In this document: in pieces, positions 1-10,611 of the stretch
Numbering within the stretch: the first letter of the stretch is position 1
Layout of the letters: each line of letters opens with the position of its first letter
NCBI GenBank assembly: GCA_014529385.2
Contig: CM043951.1
Location: 109,716,469 to 109,780,468 of the forward strand
DNA length: 64,000 nucleotides
Direction: 5' to 3'
Source: Adiantum capillus-veneris
Lineage: Eukaryota; Streptophyta; Polypodiopsida; Polypodiales; Pteridaceae
Notes under the pieces: model-generated
The model's database searches: none
What the model was told of the DNA's origin: nothing
The model's input: the letters and a program-made list of their open reading frames with translations, nothing else
Program-made: the position numbers and the translations under genes

Positions 1-11
1 TAGATAAGCTA

Positions 12-797
12 ATGGAAGCTGAATTCATATACGAGATTGAACACACCGATTGGGTATCTCCGATTGTGGTGGTACCCAAGAAGAACGGAAAACTCCGAGT
101 GTGTGTCAACTTAAAGAAAGTGAATGCTGCAACAATCAGGGACAATTATCCCCTGCCGATAACTGATCATGTTCTAGAGCGTGTATCAAGGAAAACAGCA
201 TACTCCTTTCTTGATGGTTTTTCAGGATATAACCAGCTAGCCATAGCACCGGAAGATCAACATAAAACAGCTTTTGCAACGGAGTGGGGAATTTATGCTT
301 ATCGGGTTATGCCTTTTGGTCTAACCAATGCTCCCGCAACCTTCCAGAGGCTGATGACGCATGCTTTCAAAGAATACTTAAGGTTGTTTCTAGAAATATA
401 CATGGATGACTTATGCGTACATTCTCTTCTGAGAGATGAGCATCTAGAACACCTAAGAAAAGTATTTGAGAAATGTAGGACATATCGCATTTGTCTCAAT
501 CCTGAGAAATGTGTGTTTATGGTCCGACAGGGCAGAATTCTGGGACATATTGTCTCACAAAACGGAATATCCACGGATTTAGAGAAGATAAAAGTTATAG
601 TGGATATGCCTAGACCAACCAATGCGAAACAAGTACAGAGCTTTATGGGACATTGCGGATATTATAGACGATTCATTTACATGTACGCTATAATAGGCCA
701 ACCACTTTACAGGCTAATAGTGAACTTTGAATGGACAGAGGAGTGTGAGGAATCATTCAAGAAATTGAAAGAGGCATCATTACTGCTCCAGTCTTGA
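12..797 (+). pseudogene. pol: Ty3/gypsy reverse transcriptase domain (element A), 5' truncated by window
   Basis: This is the palm and fingers of a Ty3/gypsy reverse transcriptase, which copies element RNA into DNA in the cytoplasmic particle. Visible motifs are DWVSPIVVVPKKNGKLRVCV near the start, the FATEWGIYAYRVMPFGLTNA block at about residues 88-107, and the catalytic YMDD at about residue 130. The connection region ending in SFMGHCGYYRRFI follows. The active site is intact. The frame hits TGA at 795-797, but homology to the RNase H connection already moves to another frame near base 770. A single-base deletion there explains the break. The true start is upstream of the window. Confidence 0.93.
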
Positions 798-3025
798 AAT
801 CACCAGATTGGGAGAAGATATTCCATGTGCATATAGATGCTTCGGCATATGCAATAGGATGCATTCTGGCTCAGCCAGAAGAAGGAAACATGGATTTTCC
901 TATCTGTTACGCCAGTCGACAGCTCAACAATGCAGAGAAGAATTACACCACAACAGAGCGAGAGGGATTAGGAATGATATATGCTGTGAAGAAATTTCGG
1001 CATTATCTTCTAGCCAACAAGTTTGTGTTTTTTACGGATCACCAAGCCTTGCTCTACCTAGTGAATAAACCATGCAATACCGGGAGAATAGTGAGATGGT
1101 TCATTATCTTACTGGAATTCGACTTCACGGTAGTAGTAAAGAAAGGAAAAACACATCTTAGAGCTGATCATCTTTCGCGATTGACGAATGGAGAAGACCC
1201 TATAGGAGTAGATGACGACATGCCAGACGCGTACTTGTTCAACATAGAAATGATACCGAAGTGGTCTCAAAATGTCGTTAGCCTATTAACCTATGGAGGA
1301 GAGTTTGATAGAAGAGAATACAACCAAAAACATATTGCTATTCAGCAATCCAAGAATCTTCAATTGGTTGCAGGAAGGTTGTATCAATTGGGAAATGATC
1401 ATGTTTTACGACTATGCATCAATCCTGAGGAATATAATATATATCTGCGCGAAGCACATGTTCAGGAATGTGCATTTCATTGTTCAAGAAGGAACACATA
1501 TAGGAATTTGTTACAATTGGGAGTCTATTGGCCAGGAATGAAAGAAAGCGTACATGAATATGTCACTGTATGTATTGTATGTTCATCAAAACCGCCAGCA
1601 GAGTATTCGACATTATATCAGATAATGATCGCTCCAGAATGGAGTCAGTATATTGTTGAATATCTCACAAATAGAACTTTCCCAGAAGGAACGTCAAAAG
1701 CTCGTCAGAAATCTGTAGAGACAGAAGCTAGAGATTACGCTTTAATAGGAGATCAACTCTATAAGAGAGGTAAAGACAACCAGCTTAGGATTTGCGCATC
1801 AGAGTCTGAGTATGTGATAATCCTGGAGCAAGCTCATGGAGGAGTAGGTGGAGGCCATTTCTCAGGTGATAAGACAACAAAACTTGTCTTAGCCGCAGGA
1901 ATATGGTGGCCAACATTACATATGGACGCTGAGGAATACGTTAAACGGTGTGATGACTGTCAGCGGACCAAAGTACCACTTAAAAGAGATGATATGCCGC
2001 TTAGACCAATGATGGGGGCAAGAGCTTTTGCAAAATGGGGGATTGATTATGTCGGACCCATTTCACCTCCTGCATATAAGACTCATGCACAATACATCGT
2101 TGTGGCTACAGACTATCTAACAAAGTGGGTCGAAGCAAAGGCAACTCAAAAAGCAGATGCCAGGACCACGGCACAATTTCTATATGAATACGTCTTTGTA
2201 CGATATGGATTGCCAATAGAAATTGTGAGTGATCGAGGCACACATTTTATAAATGAAGTGATAGAGATCCTTCTAGATGAATTCATGGTAATCCATAGGA
2301 AATCAGCCCCGTATCATCCACAAGCAAACGGACAAGCTGAAGCAACAAACAAAACCATATGCACGGTCCTTACGAAGATTGTATCTGAGTCGAGAACTGA
2401 CTGGGACCAGAAGTTGCATTCAACATTATGGGCATATAGGGTAGCATATAAAACATCAATAGGAACGACCCCATATAACATGGTTTTTGGGCTAAATGCT
2501 ATCTTACCAATAGAATTCTTGATTTCAACCTTAAGGGTGGCTAAGGATCTAGAGTGGACAGGGCACGAGCTTTCTGATAGAATAGATGACCTGGAAAAGC
2601 TAGACGAGCTTCGCCTAAAAGCAGTAGCTTCTATCTACGCTCAAAAAAGGCGACAAAAGGAATTTTTTGATAAGTATGTGCGGACTAAAGAGTTTAAGGT
2701 TGGGGACTATGTCCTAGTTTACACTCTGAAACAGCATGCTAAGAAGCTTAAAAAGCGAGGGATGGGACCTCTGGTGATTAAAGATCTATCACCAAGTGGA
2801 GCCGTCAAGATTGCTACATTAAACAGAGAAGAAATGCCCAATTGGATTAGTGGATGCAGAGTGAAAAAGTATCTTTTGCCGCTAACCCAAGACATGCTTC
2901 TCAAAATACATCAAGAAAAATTGCGTGTCCAGAAAAATAAAAATATTGTGGAGGAAGCGCAAGCCGAGGCGAAGGAAAGAATGGAGAAAAGAAGACTACT
3001 ACGTCAAAAACATCAATACGAATAA
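794..3025 (+). pseudogene. pol: RNase H and integrase portion of element A pol
   Basis: The RNase H domain occupies about residues 1-145, with DASAYAIGCILAQ, TEREGLGM and FFTDHQALLYL; a DHLSRL block closes it. Two HHCC zinc modules follow, at about residues 219-266 and 344-395, where one is usual. The integrase DDE core has WGIDYVG, VSDRGTHF and the Glu in ANGQAEATNK. The C-terminal part (residues about 640-700) has the VGDYVLVY and GMGPLVIKDL blocks. There is no chromodomain. The product cuts tRNA and RNA from cDNA and inserts the cDNA into chromosomes. It continues the RT frame after a one-base frameshift near 770. From there to 3025 the frame is open, so this part decayed recently. Confidence 0.92.
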
Positions 3026-3045
3026 ACGCAGTCAGTATAACAGAA

Positions 3046-4149
3046 ATGGATAATGACAAAGAAGAACCCATCATTGAATGCAAAGTAGGAACCAACCAAA
3101 TCAAAGCCAGAGCACTATTGGATTCAGGAGCTCAAACTAACCTACTTTCACTCAGTTTGTATAGACAATTGACAAATGACACTACATTACAAACTGCCAC
3201 GCAAGAGTTAAAGAGTTACTCTGAGAATTCAATCAAAATTGTCGGATGCACAGTTTTACATATACAGATTAACTAATATGTGTATCCTCATATGTTTTAC
3301 GTGGTTGAAGACCAAGCTACACAACATCCATTATTGCTAGGACAACCATGGCAGAAGCAATACAATGCAATGATTGACTTGAGTTCTAAATCAGTGCTTA
3401 TCAAATACGAAGGTGAAAGTCAATCAGTTAAGTTCACCAAAGGAGCAGAGCCAACTCCAAAGGAAGAATCCAAGAACAAAGGTAAACAACAACCAGAGAA
3501 AAAGAAGAAGCAATGGCAACCAAAAGTTTCTATACAACTGGATTGCTCTTCGACGAGGAACTCTCAACATTGGATAAGGAAGACAAGCAATAATATAACA
3601 GCTCAACCTTGAGAAAAAACGGAGTCAAAGTTGGTATGGAGACCAAAAAAGGTTGTGCCAGAGAACACAAAGGTGGAAAACATAGTCTTCAATTCCAGAC
3701 AACAGAGTGATTCCAGACAATCAAGCACAGTGAAACAGATTTGGATTCCAAAGAAGTTCATGACGACACAAAGCTATAGCAAGCAAATTTGGATCCCAAG
3801 GATTTGTAAACAGGAACTCCCTTCAGTACAATCCACGGAAACTCCTAGGTATTTCAAGGCGAGGAAATCAACACAAAGAACAAAGCAGGTTTGGGTCGCA
3901 AAGAGTTTGTGGCAAGAACAAGCGAAGCGGAAGCAGATTTGGATTGTGAAAAAGCACAACAAGGTAAAGAAGAATCCATCTACTGATTCTACTACCGAAG
4001 TGCCAAAACCAACCCAAAACCCGACCACCAATCCTTCAATCAAACAAAGAGCAGCTTTATTGGAAAGACTGTTGTATCATCGCTCTACAATTGCATTGGG
4101 AACTTATGACCAAAACAACTACAATGGTTCGCCCAAAGACACTTCATAG
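3046..4149 (+). pseudogene. Retropepsin-like ORF with tryptophan-repeat tail, downstream of integrase (element A)
   Basis: One frame of 368 codons is broken only by TAA at 3274 and TGA at 3610. Residues about 20-36 hold ALLDSGAQTNLLSLSLY, the D-S-G active-site loop of retroviral-type aspartic proteases. LLLGQPWQKQYNAMID lies about 65 residues later and matches the second conserved block of plant retrotransposon proteases. After residue 130 the sequence is basic and Gln/Lys-rich, with a repeated motif at roughly 15-35 residue spacing: VWRPKK, KQIWIPKKF, KQIWIPRIC, KQVWVAKSL, KQIWIVKKH. Protease normally lies between gag and RT. Here it starts 20 bases after the integrase stop. The frame is also shifted relative to integrase. 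The role of the tail is unknown; it could bind nucleic acid. Confidence 0.75.
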
Positions 4150-4170
4150 TCGTCCGGGACGACTCAGACT

Positions 4171-4184
4171 AGGAGGGAGGGAGG
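4171..4184 (+). promoter_or_regulatory. Internal polypurine tract candidate
   Basis: The sequence AGGAGGGAGGGAGG lies just after the protease-like ORF. It could prime plus-strand synthesis as a central polypurine tract. No LTR-like TG start follows it, and the true 3' polypurine tract lies at 10213-10224. Confidence 0.35.
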
Positions 4185-5793
4185 TATACAGGTATACAGG
4201 AGCTACAAAGCAGCTACAAGTGACAAAAACAAAGAAAAACAAAAATTATATTACAAGGGCAGTGTCTTACATGATTTTGCAATTTTTATGTTTGATTGCG
4301 GATATTGATAATATTTATGCCCTTATATACCTTGTTTTGCAACAAGAAAAGATCAAATGATGAATTTGGGTCTCTAGACGTATAAATATCACTAAATAAG
4401 AGTGTTTTTGGAGCTAAAAAGTGGAAAAAAGTGGTAATCCAAGTCCAGAAATCACAAATAAGTGTATACTCATATACACAGGGTTACCAGCTATTTATTG
4501 TGTATGTTTGGAATTTTTTGGCTTCAATTTGCTATTTTCCTTTATTTTTTATGATTTTCTTAATAAAAGTAAAAGAAAAATAAAAAAGCAGGTGAAATGA
4601 GATCGGAAAAAAGAAAAGAATAGACGGTGATGGTCCTAATGACAAGGGAAACCCATGGTAAAAGTTGGGTACAATTTTGAAAAAGTTGCGGAAAGTCCGA
4701 AACGGCAGAATTTTGGCAAGTGGACGGAATTCTAAGAAAACGGGTCAAACGAAGTCCAAATTGAGAAATTTCAAATCCTAAAGTGCATTTCACGACGAGA
4801 TAGGAGCACATGTCAAATTTGGTAACAAGTGATCCAGGAAGTCCAAAGTTAAGTATTTTTGACTTCACTTACAGGCTCATTTGCACTATTACCCACTTGG
4901 AGAGAGCAAAGAGCACACAGGAGCATCCAACCTTCTACAGCCTTCTACGACTGCTACGAGAGCTCAGAGGACACCAGACATGAGAGGTAGACTCGTTGCC
5001 ATATGCTTTTGATACTTATCATTAACTTTTGTCGCGAAAACTGAGCAAAACCAAGAAACAAGAGCAGACAGGGAATGTGGTAGAATGCTAGGTAGTGGCA
5101 CAACCGCCTAACCAAACCTTTCAAGAACTTATAGGTGGGTTACCCTAGTATAGAAGATGGGTTTCTAACACTCAAAGCTCGAGAAAGAATGACTGGAAAA
5201 ACCCTAGGTCGACAGAGCCTGTAAGAGGCAAACAGAAAAAAGTTGTCGAAACAATACGAAACTTCACAGGAAGTTCAACCACATCAAGGACAATGCAACT
5301 ATAGAATATCTCCAAGTTTGAATCACAAAAAGTAGGTCAGAACAACCGATTTGGCTGCGGACACACAAAGCGTCATTTTGGCATAACGGCTGAAATTGAC
5401 GACCGAATGAAATGAAACTTCACAAGCAGCTTCAAGTAACTATCGATGACTTATGTTTGCAAGCAAAACCCAAAAGAAAGCTGATTCACTTACCGATGGC
5501 GAAAAAGACGCTTTCGGGCAACCAAAAGGAGAAAGATGGAGAACAGGGAGCCAAAGTCAAGTTCAACCAAATAGATGGCTTCACAACATATCCAATGAGC
5601 TGGAAATGCAACTCTCGAGAAGAAAAGTTGAAGAAATTCAACTCCAAGGCAAAAAGACGACTTCGGAGACTGAAATGCCTATAATGGGGCTTTTTAGCTA
5701 AACTGATGACTTCTTAAGTTGAAAACTAGTTAGCAGGGATTAGGGCACTAGCACAAAGCATTCTTTGCACAAAAGGATCAACATTTCAAGAAA

Positions 5794-5817
5794 AGACATC
5801 ATATGCGTATGATGTCT
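5794..5817. repeat. 24-bp palindrome A, copy 1
   Basis: The right arm CGTATGATGTCT is perfect. The left arm differs from its mirror AGACATCATACG only at the central CpG (TG instead of CG), as a C-to-T change would give. Confidence 0.9.
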
Positions 5818-6081
5818 CACAGCATGAATTTCACATCCATTTCAACATTTGAGTGCATAGCCTCATTCCACATGTTAATCACATCCTATGAACCAAGTAT
5901 CATGAGAATTGGAGTTAGAAAACCCAAGGAAAACCAAAAAGACACAAAGTAGGCCATAAAATTGATTTTTGGTCTTAATTTTGTCAAAATAACTCCAAAC
6001 TCATTGAAACTTTGTAGGATTGTTGTTAAACACATCTAGATACAAGCTATCTGGAACCAAAAAGCACCATTTTGACACAAA

Positions 6082-6105
6082 AGACATCATACGCGTATGA
6101 TGTCT
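6082..6105. repeat. 24-bp palindrome A, copy 2
   Basis: Perfect inverted repeat: arm AGACATCATACG and its exact mirror with no loop. It lies 288 bp after copy 1. Confidence 0.95.
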
Positions 6106-6366
6106 ATTTGCACTTATAGAGCCAAAACTGCTCATTTGTCATCATACATCCATTATATATATCTAATACATGCTACATATGAAATTTGGAACCATTTGGT
6201 CAAGAGGATCACCCCATTAGCCCAATTGAGTGAAAATACTTCACCTAAAGCCTATTTTTGGCCCAAATCCAACATACTCAAGTCCAAACCAAGATTTGAG
6301 TAGAGACAGTCCTTCACTAGTACATGGGGAGTCCACAGAACCAATCCCATGCAAAATTTATGAAAA

Positions 6367-6390
6367 AGACATCATACGCGTATGATGTCT
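6367..6390. repeat. 24-bp palindrome A, copy 3
   Basis: Perfect 12+12 palindrome identical to copy 2, 285 bp further on. Confidence 0.95.
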
Positions 6391-6501
6391 CCAGAGCCAT
6401 TTTTAGCCCAAAATCTATCCAAACTTCATAAATCCACTAAATAAGCCTATCTAAAGCCAAATCCAAGCTTATAGAGAAATTTGGTCCAAAAATACACTAA
6501 A

Positions 6502-6525
6502 AGACATCATACGCGTATGATGTCT
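6502..6525. repeat. 24-bp palindrome A, copy 4
   Basis: Perfect 12+12 palindrome, 135 bp after copy 3, about half the usual spacing. Confidence 0.95.
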
Positions 6526-6784
6526 CACTATGTGATTTTGGCACCTCAAGGCTTCAACCACCAAACAGAAGTGATCTACATGCCATTTGAAAGTGAACCA
6601 CCAAGTTTTATCCAATTTGGATCATAAAATCCAATTCCCTTTCAAAATTTTTCCAAGAGCCGAAACTGGACTAAATTGGCCAAAACTTGACCAAATGGGA
6701 TCCAAACTTAAATCCAAGCATATGATAATCATGTATACACTATTAGCTACAAGCACAACCAATATGAAGTCATTTTGACACAAA

Positions 6785-6808
6785 AGACATCATACGCGTA
6801 TGATGTCT
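6785..6808. repeat. 24-bp palindrome A, copy 5
   Basis: Perfect 12+12 palindrome, 283 bp after copy 4 and about 170 bp before the accessory ORF. Its left flank (TTTTGACACAAA) matches that of copy 2. Confidence 0.95.
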
Positions 6809-6974
6809 CCAGCATGATTTTGAGCCCATTTTGCATATTTCTTCACCTACCTTGCATCCTTAGGCCCTGAATAGCTCATGTTTCAATTTTCAAGTCATTT
6901 GGATAGTTAAAAGCTTCACTTCGGCTTTCAGTACTAAAAGGACGCTAACTTCTGAAATTGGAGTTACAGGATCC

Positions 6975-9900
6975 ATGGATTCCACCAAGTCATCGGCAAC
7001 GAAGAGAAAAAGACCGACAATCAAAGATGCTATTGCAGAAGCGGAACCCTTTGACATTCCAGCAGAAACCCTCAAGCCAACCAAAACTTGGGTGGAGGAA
7101 GCAGTATTGGAGAAAGAGGGAATAAAGATCTACCAGGGGACTTTCAGAGATCCTCAAGGGCAAGCGGTGGATGTACCGATGATCCTACAGGAATTGGTAG
7201 ATTATAGCAGGTCAGAAGATATCAGCAGGTACCTGGAAAGGGTAGACTTGCACAGTTTCTTCACCTCGAGACCATCAGGTGTGGATACAAGAAGAGTGTA
7301 CGAGTTGGCAACATCCATTCAGAAGGATGGAAAAGCCACATTGACAGCCATGGATGGAGAGAAGGTAGAAGTACAGATCACTCCACAGCTAATTGCAGAC
7401 GCATTGAAGCTGCACAACAAAGGGAGCTCGGTCAGGGAAAGAAGAGAGGCCATAGAGGTCTATGGGCCCAAGAAACAGAATGCGACCTATGGAGATATGG
7501 CGGACCCAAGAGCGGCAACCCTTTGCCGACTGTACAACCAATTTCTTCATGTTTGCAGTAAAAGACCACAAAAGTATACGACACCACCCCATGCCATTGC
7601 GACCACCATCACATGGGCATTAAAGAGCAATATGCCAAAAGAGGTGAATTACGCTCAACACATCTACGAGCAAGTAATTGCCATGCACAACGAGAAGCCA
7701 AAATACATAGGAGGAGCGGAAATTCTGACAAGAATAGCTTATGAAGCTATTGGAGCTAGAGATCAGTGGCCAAAGGCTCCCTCCCAGAATGAGTGGCTTA
7801 GAGAAGCCGATGAGGAGGAAGAACAGCCCGAAGTACCCAAGAGGGCATCCACAAAAGCACGCCGGAAACTAGAAGTAGTTTCAGAACCTGAAGAGGATGT
7901 GGACAAGCCACTTAAGAAGAAAGTGAAGAAGAAGGTTTCTCCCAAGCAAACCAAAAGTCAGAAAGTGGCAAGGATGGAAAGATTAGTGGAGCAGTTTAGA
8001 ACGGAAAGAGCTCTAAAGGGTGACTTTGAAGAAAAGTGGGTGCCAGACCCCACTAAAGTCGGAACTAGCTCGGCCAGGCCACATATTGATCAATACGATC
8101 AATATATTAAAGCTTATGAGGAGTCAGAGGCTATTTTGGAGCAGCAACCTGTCGAGCCATACACTGAAGAGGAGGTACAGTAATTAAAAGCTGAGCTGAA
8201 AAAAGACGACAAGGGGAAAAGGAAAGTAGATGAGTCTACTAAGCCTCAAGAGAAAGATGGGCAAGCCGACAAGGGGAAAGCCAAGGAAGCTGAGGACAAA
8301 CATCCCTCTATGACTGATGTACCAAGCCCGAAGACCAAAGAAAAGAAGATAGATCCAGTTCAGCAAAAGAGAAATGATAAGAGGATCTAGTAGAGATAGG
8401 ATACACCGAAGAAGAGGCCCTTGAGGCAGTTTATGGGATCACCCTACAAAAACAAGATGAACGGAGAGGGACGGAGAAAAAGACAGAGTAAAAAAGAAAG
8501 TGAAGAGAAACTAGACGAACCGAAAGTACTAGAAGAGCCAAAGCCAGTGGAGGTGGTGGCGGAAAGAGCTTTAGAGTTGACAGATGATGATGAAAAAGAC
8601 ATGCACATGGTGCATGAACTGCTCAACAAGATAAAAGAAAGGTCCAAGACAAAGGAAGTAGAGATTGAGACAGCCAAACAAAGGGAAGCAGAGTTGTAGA
8701 GAAATTTAGAGAATGCTATGACTAAATCTGAAAGTCATAAAGCATCACTCTATGACGCGGAAAACGAGAGAGACGGCTTGGTACTCCAGCTAGCCGAGGC
8801 TTCAAGAGAAGTAACAAGTGCACAGGAAGCAAGGGAGCGGATAGAGGATGAGTTGGAGGCGGCTAAGGATGAGCTCATTGAGCTAAGGTAAAGAGTCAAG
8901 CTCCAAGAAAGAACAATCACTAGACTCAGGTCTACCCCTAGAGCTAGCAGAGCAGGAACCGAACAAGAGGGAGCTATCGTACCAGTTTTGGAAGACCAGG
9001 TCCGAAGCTTACAAAGAGAGCTAAGATTAGAGCAAGTGCAAAGGTTGCACATTGCGGAGGGATCATTGGCCGCAGAGGAGAGGCTAACATTAGAAAATCA
9101 AACACTACGGGCAGAGAATGAGGCCCTCCGCAAACAACTCCAAGATCTACAAGAGCAACAAAGAAGAGAGACAAAGACACCACAAGAAGAATCAGGTGGA
9201 GCAGCCATAGAGCTACCAAAAACTGGAGAGGCAACCACAATTGAAGATCCAGCCCCAGCTCAAGAGGTGGCCTCGACTTCAAGAATCTCTGAAGAAGAAG
9301 AACAAAGGCTCCATGATCAAATAGAATAGTCAGCAGAGGAGAGTGCCAAGGCGGAAATGGAATGGGAGAGGAGACTCCTAATCTCTATTAGACTTCAGGG
9401 ACTAGACACAAAAGTGCTCCATGAACAGTGGATGCAACCCAGCCTGCCTTTCCCTTTGATGAAATTTGAAGTGCTAAAGACGAAAAAGAGAATAGAGGAG
9501 GAGCAGTATGTCGCTCTGTACGAAGGCGACATCACAAAGGAGGAACAATCAAAGAAGATAGTAGATTCACAACCTAGATGGAGGAAAGGTTGGCTGAACA
9601 AATATCCAGCCTACCTCATCTACTTGGTGGAGGCACCAAAGGAGATTCGAGAGGATGCAACCTTCTGCCCGGTGCTAAGAGTCAGAAACTGGAAAGAGCA
9701 TGGCAGGATTGCAGAAAAGAAGCCAAATTGGCTTAATTATCCCAGGATGCCAGGACCAAAGGCAGGAGAGAGAATAGGTAAAGCCTACATGGTGAAAACC
9801 CTAACGGGCACCATCAAGCTCTTTATTGTCTCTCCTGACCTTTCATGTCAGATGCTCAAGAAAATCTGCAGGACTCTCTTAGCTTGCATTGAAGTGTTCG

Positions 9901-10175
9901 CGCCAGATAAAGCCACGACCTCGAGTCTACTATCGACGGCCGACACGGTGACTGATATGATGTACGATCTTTCATTGCAGCCTTCTCCAAAAGTGTTACA
10001 CCTCCTATACCAAAGGATTATGTTTTTGCCTAGCTTCCACATACAAACATTCGAAGAAGCTTTCTACACCGGCTTTTTCACCCACGAAAGCAAAATATTC
10101 GGCCCAACCTTGACCATCGGCAACCTACGATACGAATCACATTTGCAGATGCTCAAGACGACAGGACTTTATTGA
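6975..10175 (+). pseudogene. Accessory ORF of element A (globular, coiled coil, globular), unknown function
   Basis: A single frame of 1,067 codons from ATG at 6975 to TGA at 10173-10175 is interrupted by stops at 8181, 8388, 8391, 8397, 8697, 8889 and 9327. Residues about 1-270 form a compact domain with HSFFTSRPSG and ILTRIAYEAIG blocks. The middle (about 270-790) is highly charged and mostly coiled coil, for example RAENEALRKQLQDLQEQQRR. Residues about 795-1066 form a second compact domain with QPRWRKGWL and FLPSFHIQTFEEAFYTGFF. Both end domains align with the ORF at 25647-29063 in element B, so this is a real conserved element protein. I see no signal peptide or membrane span, so it is not an obvious envelope. 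Between about 8385 and 8470 another frame reads better, suggesting paired frameshifts. Confidence 0.75.
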
Positions 10176-10212
10176 CCAAGCATAAAATTCATGTCAGGGA
10201 CGACATGAACGC

Positions 10213-10224
10213 GGAGGGGGGGAG
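10213..10224 (+). promoter_or_regulatory. 3' polypurine tract of element A
   Basis: The purine run GGAGGGGGGGAG lies directly before the LTR start TGTTGAGCC. It primes plus-strand DNA synthesis in LTR retrotransposons. Confidence 0.85.
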
Positions 10225-10433
10225 TGTTGAGCCAGCAGAGGATCACACCCACATTTTTGCTCACACTCATCATTTTGTAACCATTGATTGTAATAAATGT
10301 CTTTCCGACATTAATTTTGATTTGATCCATTCATTAAGTAACGGGACTCAATTGAGTTTCCAGCTTGTAATCCCGAAGTAATTTCACTTGCTGATGTAAT
10401 TAGTTAGAGATGTTCTCACCTCCAAGGCTGAGG

Positions 10434-10440
10434 TATATAA
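10434..10440 (+). promoter_or_regulatory. TATA box in element A LTR
   Basis: TATATAA lies in the U3-like part of the LTR, 73 bp before the GA tract. Confidence 0.6.
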
Positions 10441-10510
10441 GCCAAAGATTTTGTAACCTAAGGGGGGAGATTATTAATCAAAGTGAGTTTTTTGAGCACC
10501 GTGACTGTGT

Positions 10511-10611
<101 letters not shown>

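Larger units (their letters stand above)
4150..6974 (+). other. Non-coding spacer of element A with palindromic repeats
   Basis: There is no credible coding sequence over 2.8 kb. It is AT-rich with many short lysine/asparagine-type shadow frames. From about 5790 to 6810 it contains five copies of a 24-bp palindrome, with degenerate shared flanks such as TTTTGACACAAA before and GCATGATTTTGAGCCCA after. This suggests a decayed tandem repeat of roughly 140 or 284 bp. A small perfect hairpin (GTGTATA, 4-base loop, TATACAC) lies at 4462-4479. Long non-coding spacers beside pol are known in Athila/Tat-like elements. Confidence 0.7.

Noticed and set aside
4171-4360. End of element A at the 4171 polypurine tract with an LTR starting there
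   Set aside because: No TG start follows. Also, element B has the same order of palindrome-bearing spacer, accessory ORF, polypurine tract and LTR, which supports 10225 as the true LTR start.
5794-6808. CRISPR-like array of palindromic repeats
   Set aside because: The spacers are 110-260 bp, related to each other and AT-rich, and the context is a plant retrotransposon.
8181-9329. Stop codons of the accessory ORF repaired by U-to-C RNA editing, or a recoded genetic code
   Set aside because: Such editing is known in organelles of some plants, while this is a nuclear element relic with other frame damage.
6975-10175. Calling the accessory ORF an envelope gene
   Set aside because: I see no signal peptide, membrane span or cysteine pattern; position alone is not enough.
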